Positions 24,627 through 33,961 of a DNA stretch of 64,000 nt are shown piece after piece (position 1 is the first letter of the stretch; each line of letters starts with the position of its first letter). Below the pieces are notes generated by a model that saw only the letters and a list, made by a program, of their open reading frames with translations, did no database searches and was not told the origin of the DNA. The position numbers and the translations under genes are program-made. This DNA is from Pseudorhodoferax aquiterrae (GTDB taxonomy: Bacteria > Pseudomonadota > Gammaproteobacteria > Burkholderiales > Burkholderiaceae_C), in assembly GCF_014652235.1 (NCBI RefSeq), contig NZ_BMYK01000019.1:1-64000 (forward strand), written 5' to 3'.

Positions 24627-25829
24627 ATGGAAAGCGACAAGCCGCTGGCGCTGGCCGGTGTGCGGGTGGTCGAGATGGGTCAGCTGATCGCCGGCCCGTT
24701 CTGCGGCAAGACGCTCGCAGAGTTCGGCGCCGACGTGGTCAAGATCGAGGCCCCCGGCGGCGGCGACCCGCTGCGCAACTGGCGCATGCTCAAGAGCGGC
24801 ACCTCGGTCTGGTGGCAGGTGCAGTCGCGCAACAAGCGTTCGCTCGCGCTGGACCTGCGCCAGGCCGAGGGCCAGGCCATCGCACGCAAGCTCATCGCCG
24901 AGGCCGACGTGCTGATCGAGAACTTCCGCCCCGGCACGCTGGAGGGCTGGGGCATGTCGCCCGAGGAACTGCATCGCCTGAACCCGGGCCTGGTCATGCT
25001 GCGCATTTCGGGCTACGGCCAGACCGGGCCCTACCGCGACATGCCCGGCTTCGGCGTGGTCGGCGAGGCCATGGGCGGGCTGCGCCACCTGACCGGCGAG
25101 CCCGGCCGCGTGCCGGTGCGCTGCGGCATCTCGATCGGCGACACGCTGGCCGCGCTGCACGGCGCCATCGGCGTGCTGACGGCGCTCTACCACCGCAAGG
25201 TCCACGGCGGGCAGGGCCAGGTCATCGACGTGGCGCTGCACGAGGCGGTGTTCAATTGCATGGAGAGCCTGATCCCCGAGTACAGCGCCTTCGGCGCCGT
25301 GCGCGAGGCGGCGGGCAGCGCCTTGCCCGGCATCGCACCCAGCAACGCCTACCCCTGCACCGACGGCTGGGTGCTGGTGGCCGGCAATGGCGACAGCATC
25401 TTCAAGCGCCTGATGGCCGCCATCGGCCGCGACGACCTGGCCACGGCGCCCGACCTGGCCGACAACGCGGGCCGCGTGGCGCGCGTGGCCGAGATCGATG
25501 CGGCCATCGGCGCCTGGACCGCGGCGCGCACCGTGCAGCAGGTGCTGGATGCGCTGGGCGCGGCACGTGTGCCGGCCGGCAAGGTCTACACCGCGCGCGA
25601 CATCGCCGAAGACCCCCACTACCGCGCACGCGACATGCTGCTGGAGCAGACCACGCGCGACGGCGACACGCTGACCGTGCCGGGCATCGTGCCCAAGCTC
25701 TCGGCCACGCCGGGGCGCATTCGCACCAGCGCACCGCGCCTGGGCGACGACACCGACGCGGTGCTAGCCGAGGCCGGGCTGACGGGCGAACAGATCGCGC
25801 TGCTGCGCGCCAAAGGAGTGATCGCATGA
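24627..25829 (+). CDS. CaiB/BaiF-family (class III) CoA-transferase
   Basis: Class III CoA-transferases move CoA between carboxylic acids through an enzyme-bound anhydride. The 400-residue protein has GPFCGKTLAEFGADVVKIE, the RNKRSLALDL loop, and GISIGDTLAALHGAIG, where Asp172 is the likely catalytic residue. Start ATG 24627 has a GGAGA ribosome-binding site. It overlaps the following HMG-CoA-lyase-like gene by four bases, suggesting it activates an acid that the lyase then cleaves. Substrate unproven: 3-hydroxy-3-methylglutarate or citramalate are the plausible candidates. Confidence 0.88.
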   Translation: MESDKPLALAGVRVVEMGQLIAGPFCGKTLAEFGADVVKIEAPGGGDPLRNWRMLKSGTSVWWQVQSRNKRSLALDLRQAEGQAIARKLIAEADVLIENFRPGTLEGWGMSPEELHRLNPGLVMLRISGYGQTGPYRDMPGFGVVGEAMGGLRHLTGEPGRVPVRCGISIGDTLAALHGAIGVLTALYHRKVHGGQGQVIDVALHEAVFNCMESLIPEYSAFGAVREAAGSALPGIAPSNAYPCTDGWVLVAGNGDSIFKRLMAAIGRDDLATAPDLADNAGRVARVAEIDAAIGAWTAARTVQQVLDALGAARVPAGKVYTARDIAEDPHYRARDMLLEQTTRDGDTLTVPGIVPKLSATPGRIRTSAPRLGDDTDAVLAEAGLTGEQIALLRAKGVIA

Positions 25830-26803
25830 CCCAGGACATCTGGCAGGGCGCCGGCCGGCGCATCCACATCCAGGAGGTCGGCATGCGCGACGGCCTGCAG
25901 ATGGAGCAGGCCTTCGTGCCGACCGACGAGAAGATCGCGCTGGCCAACGCGCTGTCGGCGGCTGGACTCGCCAAGATCGAGGTCACCTCCTTCGTTTCGC
26001 CCAGCGCCATCCCTGCGTTGCGCGACGCGGAGATCGTAATGCGCGAGATCACGCGCGTGCCCGGCGTGGTCTACACCGCGCTGGTGCCTAATGTGCGTGG
26101 GGCCGAGCGCGCCATCGAGGCCCGCACCGACGAGCTCAACCTGGTGATGTCCGCGAGCGCCACGCACAACCTGGCCAACCTGCGCATGACGCAGGAGCAG
26201 TCCTTCGCGGCGCTGGCCCAGGTCGTCGCCACGGCGCAGGCGGCGGGCGTGCCGGTCAACGTCTCCCTGTCCTGCGTGTTCGGCTGCCCGATGGAAGGCG
26301 ATGTGGCGCCCGAGGCCGTGTTCGGCTGGGTGCAGCGCTTCGTCGACCTGGGCGTGGCCGGCATCACGCTGTGCGACACCACGGGCATGGCCTACCCCTC
26401 GCAGGTGCAGCCGCTCGCCGCGGCGGCACGGGCGCGCTGGCCCGCGGTGCTGTTCACGCTCCACTTCCACAACACGCGCGGCATGGGTCTGGCCAATGTG
26501 CTGGCCGGCATCGCGGCCGGCGTGGATTGCTACGACACCTCGCTGGGCGGCCTGGGCGGCTGCCCCTATGCGCCAGGCGCGTCGGGCAACGTCTGCAGCG
26601 AGGAGATCGTGCACGCGCTGCAACTCATGGGGTACGACACGGGCGTGGACCTGGCGCAGCTGATGTCCGCGGCCCGCCGCCTGCCCGCGCTGATCGGCCA
26701 CGAGCTGCCGGGCCAGATCGTCAAGGCCGGCCGCCGGCTGGACCTGCACCCGGTGCCGGCGGACTTCGAAGCGACGCGCGCCCGCGCACTGGCGCGCGCC
26801 TGA
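25826..26803 (+). CDS. Hydroxymethylglutaryl-CoA lyase family protein
   Basis: TIM-barrel lyase of the HMGL family, 325 residues. It shows the catalytic Arg/Asp in EVGMRDGLQ (Arg21, Asp22), metal-binding His213 and His215 in LHFHNTRGMG, and the signature GGLGGCPYAPGASGN with the active-site Cys246. HMG-CoA lyase yields acetoacetate and acetyl-CoA; close relatives cleave citramalyl-CoA-like substrates. It is translationally coupled (ATGA) to the CoA-transferase and followed by two Bug-type receptors. AAGGAG is its ribosome-binding site. Confidence 0.9.
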   Translation: MTQDIWQGAGRRIHIQEVGMRDGLQMEQAFVPTDEKIALANALSAAGLAKIEVTSFVSPSAIPALRDAEIVMREITRVPGVVYTALVPNVRGAERAIEARTDELNLVMSASATHNLANLRMTQEQSFAALAQVVATAQAAGVPVNVSLSCVFGCPMEGDVAPEAVFGWVQRFVDLGVAGITLCDTTGMAYPSQVQPLAAAARARWPAVLFTLHFHNTRGMGLANVLAGIAAGVDCYDTSLGGLGGCPYAPGASGNVCSEEIVHALQLMGYDTGVDLAQLMSAARRLPALIGHELPGQIVKAGRRLDLHPVPADFEATRARALARA

Positions 26804-26832
26804 TGGTTTTTCGACAACGAAGGAGACGAGAC

Positions 26833-27807
26833 ATGCCCATTCCATTTCTGAGCCGCCGGCTGCTGCTGACGGGACTGGCGCTGTGCGCCCTGGGCGCGCA
26901 CGCGCAGGACCCCTATCCCAGCAAGCCCATCACGTTGATCGTGCCCCAGGCGGCCGGCGGCGCCAACGACGCCATCGCGCGCGTGCTGGCGCAGCGCCTG
27001 TCCGAGCAGCTGGGCCAGAGCGTGGTGGTGGACAACAAGCCCGGTGCCGGCGGCACGCTGGCCACGGCCAACACCGCGCGCGCCAAGCCCGACGGCTACA
27101 CCCTGCTGGTGACGGCCGACAGCGCGCACGTGATCGGCCCGGCGCTCTACAAGAGCCCGGGTTTCGATCCGGTCAAGGACTTCACGCCCGTGGCGCCCAT
27201 CGCCACGGCCGGCTATGTGTTGGTGGCCAACCCGTCCTTTCCGGCCAACAACGTGGCCGAGCTCATCGCGCTGGCCAAGGCCGCGCCCGGCAAGTACAGC
27301 TATGCCTCGGCCGGCAACGGCACGCTGAACCACCTGATCGGCGAGATGCTGCAAAAGGCCGCCGGCATCCAGTTGCAGCACGTGCCCTACAAGGGCTCGG
27401 CCGCGGCGGCCGCCGACGTGGCCGGCGGCCAGGTGCCGCTGTCGGTGCAGAGCCTGCCCTCGGTCATCGGACTCGTGAAGAGCGGCAAGCTCAAGGTGCT
27501 GGGCGTGGTGAACGAGAAGCGGGTGGCCGCGCTGCCCGACGTGCCGACCATCGGCGAGACGCTCAAGGGCTTCGGCCAGGCACCCTGGTACGCGATGTTC
27601 GCGCCAGCCGGCACACCGGCACCCATCGTCGCGCGGCTGCAGGCGGCCGTGGCCCACGCGCTGGAACAGAAGGAGACGGTCGAGAAGCTGGCCGGCGTGG
27701 GCTGCGAGCCGTTCAAGGGCTCGGCGCAGCAGCTCGCTGCGCTCGTGCAGTCCGACCTGCCCAAGTGGGCGCGCGTGGTCAAAGAGACCGGCGCCCAGGT
27801 GGATTGA
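26833..27807 (+). CDS. Bug-family tripartite tricarboxylate transporter substrate-binding protein
   Basis: Periplasmic extracytoplasmic receptor of the Bug/TctC type, 324 residues. It has a signal peptide (about 1-24, cleaved near AHAQDP), the YPSKPITLIVPQAAGG opening, VVVDNKPGAGG, and the VPYKGSAAAAADVAGGQV segment that shapes the carboxylate pocket. No TctA/TctB permease is encoded nearby, as is common for these expanded receptors. It follows the lyase by 29 bases and has an AGGAG ribosome-binding site. Confidence 0.9.
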   Translation: MPIPFLSRRLLLTGLALCALGAHAQDPYPSKPITLIVPQAAGGANDAIARVLAQRLSEQLGQSVVVDNKPGAGGTLATANTARAKPDGYTLLVTADSAHVIGPALYKSPGFDPVKDFTPVAPIATAGYVLVANPSFPANNVAELIALAKAAPGKYSYASAGNGTLNHLIGEMLQKAAGIQLQHVPYKGSAAAAADVAGGQVPLSVQSLPSVIGLVKSGKLKVLGVVNEKRVAALPDVPTIGETLKGFGQAPWYAMFAPAGTPAPIVARLQAAVAHALEQKETVEKLAGVGCEPFKGSAQQLAALVQSDLPKWARVVKETGAQVD

Positions 27808-27834
27808 TTTTTGGAAACCAGGAGACATGAACCC

Positions 27835-28803
27835 ATGCAACGCATTCGACGATCCCTTCTGGCGCTGGCAGCGCTGAGCGCCCTGGCGGGCGCGGCCCTG
27901 GCCCAGGGCTACCCGGCCAAGCCCATCACCATGGTCGTGCCCACGGCCACGGGCGGCACGACCGACCTGTCGGCGCGCATGCTGGCCCAGGCCCTGACGC
28001 CCGTGCTGGGCCAGTCCGTGGTCGTGGACAACAAGGGCGGCGGCAACGGCGCCATCGCGGCCGCCATCGTCAAGCGGGCGCCGGCCGACGGCTACACGCT
28101 GCTCATGCAGTACTCGGGCTACCACGTGATCTCGCCGCATCTCACCAAGGTGCACCAGTGGGAGCAGGCGGATTTCCAGCCCGTGGCCAACGTGATCTCG
28201 GCGCCGCAGATCATCGTGGTGCGCGAGGGCCTGCCCGTGAAGACGCTGGCCGAACTCATCGCCTACGCCAAGGCCAACCCGGGCAAGCTCAACTACGCCT
28301 CGTCGGGCAACGGTTCGCTGCAGCACGTGACAGGCGCCATGCTCGAGCAGCAGGGCGGCATCAAGATGGTCCACGTGCCCTACAAGGGCACGGGCCCGGC
28401 GCTGCAGGACCTGCTGGGTGGCCAGGTCGACCTGACCTTCGGCACCGCGCCGCCCTTCATGCCGCACATCCAGGCCGGCAAGCTGCGCGTGCTGGCGGTC
28501 ACGGGCAAGCAGCGCCTGGCCAGCCTGCCCGACGTGCCGACCACGGCCGAGGCCGGCCTGCCCAAGGTCGACGCCACCTCCTGGTTCGCGCTGTTCGCGC
28601 CGGCCGCCACGCCCAAGGCCGTGGTCGACAAGCTCGTGGCCGATGCGCGCACCGTGGTGCAGAGCGCCGAGTTCCGCAAGAAGGCCGAAGAGCAGGGCGC
28701 CACCGCCGACTTCCAGGACCCCGCGCAGCTGGGCGCCAAGGTCAAGGCCGACCTGGCCGGCTGGGCCGAGGTGGTCAAGAGCGCGCGCATCGAGGCCGAG
28801 TAG
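27835..28803 (+). CDS. Second Bug-family TTT substrate-binding protein
   Basis: Another Bug-type periplasmic receptor, 322 residues, with signal peptide (cleaved near ALAQGY), [28 protein letters not shown] and [19 protein letters not shown]. It lies 27 bases after the first receptor and clearly resembles it, so a tandem duplication with divergence is likely. I use ATG 27835, which directly precedes the basic signal-peptide start MQRIRRS and has GGAGA upstream. It is probably specific for a carboxylate related to the neighbouring catabolic enzymes. Confidence 0.9.
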   Translation: MQRIRRSLLALAALSALAGAALAQGYPAKPITMVVPTATGGTTDLSARMLAQALTPVLGQSVVVDNKGGGNGAIAAAIVKRAPADGYTLLMQYSGYHVISPHLTKVHQWEQADFQPVANVISAPQIIVVREGLPVKTLAELIAYAKANPGKLNYASSGNGSLQHVTGAMLEQQGGIKMVHVPYKGTGPALQDLLGGQVDLTFGTAPPFMPHIQAGKLRVLAVTGKQRLASLPDVPTTAEAGLPKVDATSWFALFAPAATPKAVVDKLVADARTVVQSAEFRKKAEEQGATADFQDPAQLGAKVKADLAGWAEVVKSARIEAE

Positions 28804-28835
28804 CACCACGGGCCGAGCGGCGGCGAGGGCACGGC

Positions 28836-28850
28836 CACAATACGGCCATG
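28836..28850 (+). promoter_or_regulatory. -10 element placing the uvrC start at the ATG
   Basis: CACAAT (28836-28841), six bases, then ATG (28848). With standard geometry the transcript would begin at the start codon, giving a leaderless uvrC mRNA. Confidence 0.4.
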
Positions 28851-30830
28851 CCCTCGATGCATTCCGATGAACTGCTCGCCCAGGTCGCCGCGCTGCCCGC
28901 GCTGCCGGGCGTGTACCGCTATTTCGACGCTGCCGACCAGCTGCTCTACGTCGGCAAGGCGCGCGACCTCAAGAAGCGCGTCTCCAGCTACTTCCAGAAG
29001 ACCCACGGCGGCACGCGCATCGGCCACATGGTGGCCAGCATCGCGCGCATGGAGACCACGGTGGTGCGCTCCGAGGCCGAGGCGCTGCTGCTCGAGAACA
29101 ACCTGATCAAGGCGCTCTCGCCCAAGTACAACATCCTGTTCCGGGACGACAAGAGCTACCCCTACCTCAAGATCACGGCGGCCGGGCCGACCGAGCTATC
29201 GACCTCGCGCCAGACCGCACCTTCGGACTTCCCGCGCGTGGCCTACTACCGCGGCGCGGTGGACAAGAAGCACCGCTACTTCGGCCCCTTCCCGAACGCG
29301 TGGGCGGTCAAGGAGTCCATCCTGCTGCTGCAAAAGGTGTTTCGCCTGCGCACCTGCGAGGACACGGTCTTCATGAACCGCACGCGGCCCTGCCTGCTCT
29401 ACCAGATCAAGCGCTGCTCGGGCCCTTGCGTGCACTTGATCGCGCCGGGCGACTACGCCGAGGACGTGCGCAACGCCGAGCGCTTCCTCGATGGCGAAAC
29501 CCAGCAGGTGCTGCAAGGCCTGGAGCAGCGCATGATGGCCCACGCCGAGAAGCTGGAGTTCGAGAAGGCGGCCGAGCTGCGCAACCAGATGGGCGCGCTG
29601 TCGCGCGTGCTGCACCAGCAGTCGGTGGACACCGGCTCGGACAAGGACGCCGACATCCTGGCCGTCAAGGTGCAGGGCGGGCGTGCCTGCGTGAACCTGG
29701 CCATGGTGCGCGGCGGCCGCCACCTGGGCGACCGGCCCTATTTCCCGAGCCATGTGGACGATGCCGTGGCGCTGCAGGCGGCCGAGGCCGAGAGCGACGC
29801 CGAGGCCGCTGCGCCGGTCGAGGTCCAGGTGCTCGAGGCCTTCATCGCCCAGCACTACACCGGCGTGGCCGTACCGCCGCTGCTGATCACGAGCGAGGCC
29901 GTGTCCAAGGACCTGATCGCCGCGCTCTCGGCCGACAGCGGCCAGCGCGTGACCGCCCAGCACCAGCCGCGCGAGCAGCGCCGCCAGTGGCTGGAGATGG
30001 CCGAGAAGAATGCCGCCCTGCAACTGGCCCGCCTGCTGGCCGAGGAAGGCTCGCAGCAGGCGCGCACGCGTGCGCTGGTCGAGGCGCTGGACCTGGCGCC
30101 GGATGCGCTCGAGCAGTTCCGCATCGAGTGCTTCGACATCTCGCACACCGCGGGCGAGGCCACGCAGGCCTCCTGCGTGGTGTTCCAGAACCACAAGATG
30201 CAGAGCTCGGAGTACCGGCGCTTCAAGATCGAGGGCATCACGGGCGGCGACGACTATGCCGCCATGCGCCAGGTGCTCACGCGGCGCTACGCCAAGTTCT
30301 CGCCGCAGGCGCTGGCCGAAGCGGCGGCCGCCGAGCCGCAGGCCGAGGGCGCCGCGCCCGCCGCCGCGCCGTCCACGGTCCGCATGCCCGACCTCGTGCT
30401 GGTCGACGGCGGCCGTGGCCAGGTGTCCATGGCACGCGAGGTGTTCCAGGCGCTGGGCCTTCCCATCGGCCTCATCGTCGGCGTGGAGAAGGGCGAGGGC
30501 CGCAAGGTCGGGCTGGAGGAACTCGTGTTCGCCGATGGCCGGCCCAAGGCCCAGCTGGCGCGCGACTCGGCCGCGCTGATGCTGGTGGCCCAGATCCGCG
30601 ACGAGGCCCACCGCTTCGCGATCACCGGCATGCGCGCGGCGCGCGCCAAGGTGCGCACGGGCGGCAGCCGCATCGAGGAGATCCCCGGCATCGGACCCAA
30701 GCGCCGGGCCCGTCTGCTGCAACGCTTCGGCGGCGTGCGCGGCGTGGCGGCGGCCAGCGTGGACGACATCGCCACCGTCGAAGGCGTCTCGCGCGAACTC
30801 GCCGAACGCATCTACAAAGCCTTGCACTGA
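28848..30830 (+). CDS. uvrC: UvrABC excinuclease subunit C
   Basis: UvrC makes both incisions in nucleotide excision repair. The 660-residue protein has the GIY-YIG nuclease ([22 protein letters not shown]), the Cys-containing GPC segment, the UVR motif ([15 protein letters not shown]), the RNase H-like half ([20 protein letters not shown], and [11 protein letters not shown]), and a C-terminal helix-hairpin-helix pair ([20 protein letters not shown]). I chose ATG 28848; MHSDEL, three codons later, is possible. It is followed by a hairpin and pgsA, the conserved uvrC-pgsA order. Confidence 0.96.
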   Translation: MPSMHSDELLAQVAALPALPGVYRYFDAADQLLYVGKARDLKKRVSSYFQKTHGGTRIGHMVASIARMETTVVRSEAEALLLENNLIKALSPKYNILFRDDKSYPYLKITAAGPTELSTSRQTAPSDFPRVAYYRGAVDKKHRYFGPFPNAWAVKESILLLQKVFRLRTCEDTVFMNRTRPCLLYQIKRCSGPCVHLIAPGDYAEDVRNAERFLDGETQQVLQGLEQRMMAHAEKLEFEKAAELRNQMGALSRVLHQQSVDTGSDKDADILAVKVQGGRACVNLAMVRGGRHLGDRPYFPSHVDDAVALQAAEAESDAEAAAPVEVQVLEAFIAQHYTGVAVPPLLITSEAVSKDLIAALSADSGQRVTAQHQPREQRRQWLEMAEKNAALQLARLLAEEGSQQARTRALVEALDLAPDALEQFRIECFDISHTAGEATQASCVVFQNHKMQSSEYRRFKIEGITGGDDYAAMRQVLTRRYAKFSPQALAEAAAAEPQAEGAAPAAAPSTVRMPDLVLVDGGRGQVSMAREVFQALGLPIGLIVGVEKGEGRKVGLEELVFADGRPKAQLARDSAALMLVAQIRDEAHRFAITGMRAARAKVRTGGSRIEEIPGIGPKRRARLLQRFGGVRGVAAASVDDIATVEGVSRELAERIYKALH

Positions 30831-30837
30831 GAACGCC

Positions 30838-30863
30838 GACCGGCGCCCGGAGGGCGCACGGTC
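30838..30863. repeat. Intergenic 11-bp hairpin between uvrC and pgsA
   Basis: GACCGGCGCCC-GGA-GGGCGC(A)CGGTC can fold with one bulged A. No T-tract follows, so it is more likely an mRNA 3'-end stabilising or pausing structure than a terminator. It ends seven bases before the pgsA -10 element. Confidence 0.5.
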
Positions 30864-30882
30864 GCATGCCACAATGCCCGCC

Positions 30883-31449
30883 ATGTTCTGGACGATTCCC
30901 ACCATCATGACGTGGACGCGCATCATCGCGATCCCGCTCATCGTGGGGGTGTTCTACCTGCCGCTGCCGGCGGCCACCTGCAACTTGGTTGCCACCGTGC
31001 TGTTCGTGCTGTTCGCAGCCACCGACTGGCTCGATGGCTACCTCGCGCGCAAGCTCAACCAGACCTCGGCCTTCGGCGCCTTCCTCGATCCCGTGGCCGA
31101 CAAGTTCCTGGTCTGCGCGAGCCTGCTGGTGCTGGTGCACCTGAACCGCGCCGACGTGTTCGTCGCGCTGATCATCATCGGCCGCGAGATCGCGATCTCG
31201 GCGCTGCGCGAATGGATGGCACAGATCGGCGCCTCGCGCAGCGTGGCCGTGCACATGATCGGCAAGCTCAAGACCACGGTGCAGATGGTGGCCATTCCCT
31301 TCCTGCTCTACGACGGCCGCTTGCTCGGCTTCATCGACACCGCGCTGTGGGGCATCGTGCTGATCTGGATCGCCGCCGTGCTGACGGTCTGGTCCATGGT
31401 CTATTACCTGCAAAAGGCCATCCCCGAGATCCGGGCACGCGCACGATGA
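30883..31449 (+). CDS. pgsA: CDP-diacylglycerol-glycerol-3-phosphate 3-phosphatidyltransferase
   Basis: PgsA makes phosphatidylglycerophosphate, the committed step to phosphatidylglycerol and cardiolipin. The inner-membrane protein (188 residues, several helices) carries the complete CDP-alcohol phosphotransferase motif DWLDGYLARK...GAFLDPVADK, with Asp48, Asp51, Asp69 and Asp73. Two in-frame ATGs exist (30874 and 30883). I prefer 30883 because MFWTIP matches the family start and lies seven bases after a CACAAT -10 element. It overlaps the next gene by ATGA. Confidence 0.93.
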   Translation: MFWTIPTIMTWTRIIAIPLIVGVFYLPLPAATCNLVATVLFVLFAATDWLDGYLARKLNQTSAFGAFLDPVADKFLVCASLLVLVHLNRADVFVALIIIGREIAISALREWMAQIGASRSVAVHMIGKLKTTVQMVAIPFLLYDGRLLGFIDTALWGIVLIWIAAVLTVWSMVYYLQKAIPEIRARAR

Positions 31450-32345
31450 GCCTTCCTGCCGGTTGGCTGCGCTCCATGCCGGTGGTCTTCGTGCTGATCT
31501 GGAGCACCGGCTTCATCGTCGCGCGCTACGGCATGCCCCAGGCGCCGCCGTTCAAGTTCCTGGCCATCCGCTTCGGGCTGGCCGTGCTGTGCTTCGGCGT
31601 CTGGGCGCGGCTGGCGCGGGCCGCCTGGCCGGTCGGGCGTGCCCAGTGGGCGCACCTCGCGGTGACCGGCGTGCTCATGCACGCGGGCTACCTGGGCGGC
31701 GTCTGGGCCGCCGTGAAGCTGGGCATGGGCGCCGGGCTGGTGGCCTTGCTCGTCGGCCTGCAGCCCGTGCTGACGGCCGTCTGGGTCGCCTCGCGCGGTG
31801 GCCAGGTGGCACCGCGCCAATGGGCCGGGCTGGCGCTGGGCTTTGGCGGCCTGGCGCTGGTGGTCTGGCAAAAGCTCGGCCATGGCGAGGTCGGCAGCCA
31901 CAACCTGGCGCTGGCCCTGTTCGCGCTGGCCAGCATCACGGTCGGCACGCTCTACCAGAAGCGCTACCTCGAGCCCTGCGCCGTGCCCACGGCCAACTGC
32001 GTGCAGAACCTCGCGGCGCTGCTGGCCACGCTGCCGCTGGCGCTGGCGCTGGCGTTGGAGAGCGAGGCGGTGCGCTGGAACGCCGACTTCGTCGGCGCGA
32101 TGGCCTGGTCGGTGCTCGTGCTCACGCTGGGCGGCAGCTCGCTGCTGTACCTCATGATCCAGCGCGGTGCAGCCACCGCCGTGACCAGCCTGCTGTACCT
32201 GGTGCCGCCGACCACCGCGCTGATGGCGTGGGGGCTGTTCGCCGAACCCATCACCGTTTTCACCCTGGCCGGCACCGCGTTGACGGCCTTCGGCGTGGCG
32301 CTGGTCGTGCGCCCGCCGGCCACCACCAAGAGGAGCACACCATGA
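31446..32345 (+). CDS. EamA-family (DMT superfamily) transporter
   Basis: A 299-residue inner-membrane protein with about ten hydrophobic helices in two EamA repeats. The first opens LIWSTGFIVARYGMPQAPPF and the second TVGTLYQKRYL; GAATAVTSLLYLVPPTTALM is the typical last motif. Members export amino acids, nucleobases or other metabolites, and the substrate is not predictable. Start and stop overlap pgsA and the dehydrogenase gene by four bases each, so the three are translationally coupled. Confidence 0.88.
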   Translation: MSLPAGWLRSMPVVFVLIWSTGFIVARYGMPQAPPFKFLAIRFGLAVLCFGVWARLARAAWPVGRAQWAHLAVTGVLMHAGYLGGVWAAVKLGMGAGLVALLVGLQPVLTAVWVASRGGQVAPRQWAGLALGFGGLALVVWQKLGHGEVGSHNLALALFALASITVGTLYQKRYLEPCAVPTANCVQNLAALLATLPLALALALESEAVRWNADFVGAMAWSVLVLTLGGSSLLYLMIQRGAATAVTSLLYLVPPTTALMAWGLFAEPITVFTLAGTALTAFGVALVVRPPATTKRSTP

Positions 32346-33427
32346 GCAAGAAACGCATCGCCGTGATCGCCGGCGACGGCATCGGCAAGGAAGTCATGCC
32401 CGAGGGCCTGCGCGTGATGGAGGCGGCCGCCAGCCGCTTCAACATCGACCTGCACTTCGACCACTTCGATTTTTCGAGCTGGGACTACTGCGAGAAGCAC
32501 GGCAAGATGCTGCCCGACGATTGGAAGGAGCAGATCGGCGGCCACGACGCGATCTACTTCGGCGCGGTCGGCTGGCCCGAGAAGATCGCCGACCATGTAT
32601 CGCTGTGGGGCTCGCTGCTGCTGTTCCGGCGCGAGTTCGACCAGTACATCAACCTGCGGCCCGCGCGTCTGATGCCCGGCATCGTGGCGCCCGTGGTGCG
32701 GCGCGACGGCAGCGCCCGCGCACCCGGCGAGATCGACATGTACATCGTGCGCGAGAACACCGAGGGCGAGTACTCCTCGATCGGCGGTCGCATGTACGAG
32801 GGCACGCCGCGCGAGATCGTGATGCAGGAGACCGTGATGTCGCGCCACGGCGTGGACCGCGTGCTGAAGTTCGCGTTCGAGCTCGCGCAGTCGCGGCCCA
32901 AGAAGCACCTGACCAGCGCCACCAAGTCCAATGGCATCGCCATCACCATGCCGTACTGGGACGAGCGCGTGGCGGCCATGGCCAAGGCCTATCCCGAGGT
33001 CAAGCTCGACAAGTTCCACATCGACATCCTGACCGCGCACTTCGTGCAGCGGCCCGACTTCTTCGACGTGGTGGTGGCCTCCAATCTCTTCGGCGACATC
33101 CTGTCCGACCTGGGCCCGGCCTGCACCGGCACCATCGGCATCGCGCCCAGTGCCAACCTCAATCCGGACCGCACGACGCCCTCGCTGTTCGAGCCGGTGC
33201 ACGGTTCGGCGCCCGACATCGCGGGCAAGGCCATCGCCAACCCGATCGGCCAGATCTGGTGCGGCGCGATGATGTTGGAATTCCTCGGCCACAAGGATGC
33301 GCACGACGCCGTGCTCCAGGCCATCGAGACCGCGCTGGAGCCCGGCAGCGGCGCGCCGCGCACGCCGGACATCGGCGGCAAGGCCTCGACCTCGGACTTG
33401 GGCAAGGCCATCGCGCAGGCGCTCTGA
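32342..33427 (+). CDS. Tartrate dehydrogenase/D-malate dehydrogenase-like enzyme
   Basis: Member of the isocitrate/isopropylmalate dehydrogenase family, 361 residues. It has IAVIAGDGIGKEVMPEGL, the substrate-binding YIVRENTEGEYSSIGG, SNGI with the preceding Lys, and the metal/cofactor segment SNLFGDILSDLGPACTGTIG followed by FEPVHGSAPDIAG. The WGSLLLFRREFDQYINLRPAR segment is typical of tartrate/D-malate dehydrogenases rather than LeuB. It oxidatively decarboxylates 2-hydroxy dicarboxylates with NAD. It is coupled to the EamA gene by ATGA. Confidence 0.88.
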   Translation: MSKKRIAVIAGDGIGKEVMPEGLRVMEAAASRFNIDLHFDHFDFSSWDYCEKHGKMLPDDWKEQIGGHDAIYFGAVGWPEKIADHVSLWGSLLLFRREFDQYINLRPARLMPGIVAPVVRRDGSARAPGEIDMYIVRENTEGEYSSIGGRMYEGTPREIVMQETVMSRHGVDRVLKFAFELAQSRPKKHLTSATKSNGIAITMPYWDERVAAMAKAYPEVKLDKFHIDILTAHFVQRPDFFDVVVASNLFGDILSDLGPACTGTIGIAPSANLNPDRTTPSLFEPVHGSAPDIAGKAIANPIGQIWCGAMMLEFLGHKDAHDAVLQAIETALEPGSGAPRTPDIGGKASTSDLGKAIAQAL

Positions 33428-33468
33428 GTCGGGCGGCGCAGCGGCGGATGCGCCCTGCGCAAGCCGCC

Positions 33469-33496
33469 TTGGCAGCCCCATAAATGCGTCTAGAAT
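33469..33496 (+). promoter_or_regulatory. Sigma-70 promoter for hupB
   Basis: TTGGCA (33469-33474), 16-base spacer, TAGAAT (33491-33496). The predicted start is near 33503, giving a leader of about 170 bases before the GTG start of the HU gene. No known element was recognised in that leader. Confidence 0.65.
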
Positions 33497-33675
33497 CCGC
33501 GTCCGCGCCGCCTGAGAGACCATGCCCTGCATGCCGTTGAGAGACGGTGGCGGCGGGCCTTGACGCCGCAACAATTCGTGTCCACTCCCCTTGCCAGATG
33601 CGCGCCGCTTCTCGTGCGGGCCGTGGAAACATTTCGTGTCGCATCCGACCACACAACCCAAGTGAGGGGCACTTC

Positions 33676-33948
33676 GTGAACAAGACTGAACTCATCGAAC
33701 ACATCGCCAACAACGCCGACATCTCCAAGGCTGCCGCCACGCGCGCCCTGGAGTCGACCATCGAGGCGGTCAAGAAAACCCTGAAAAAGGGTGGCACGGT
33801 GTCGCTGGTGGGCTTCGGTACCTTCGCTGTCGGCAAGCGCGCAGCCCGCACGGGCCGTAATCCCCGCACCGGCGCGGCGATTAAAATCAAGGCTGCCAAG
33901 GTGCCCAAGTTCCGTCCGGGCAAGGCGTTGAAGGACGCCTTGAACTGA
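33676..33948 (+). CDS. hupB: HU-type DNA-binding protein (HupB)
   Basis: Nucleoid-associated HU protein of exactly 90 residues when read from the GTG at 33676 ([18 protein letters not shown]). It contains the dimerisation helices and the DNA-binding arm with [19 protein letters not shown]. The frame continues upstream, but those codons show no HU similarity. A GAGGGG ribosome-binding site precedes the GTG. It is followed by tRNA-Val and ppiD, a conserved order. Confidence 0.96.
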   Translation: MNKTELIEHIANNADISKAAATRALESTIEAVKKTLKKGGTVSLVGFGTFAVGKRAARTGRNPRTGAAIKIKAAKVPKFRPGKALKDALN

Positions 33949-33961
33949 TCCGATTGCAGTG

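Noticed and set aside
33428-33675. Extended N-terminus of HU from 33547
   Set aside because: The added 43 residues do not resemble HU. The GTG at 33676 gives the exact 90-residue family length with a ribosome-binding site.
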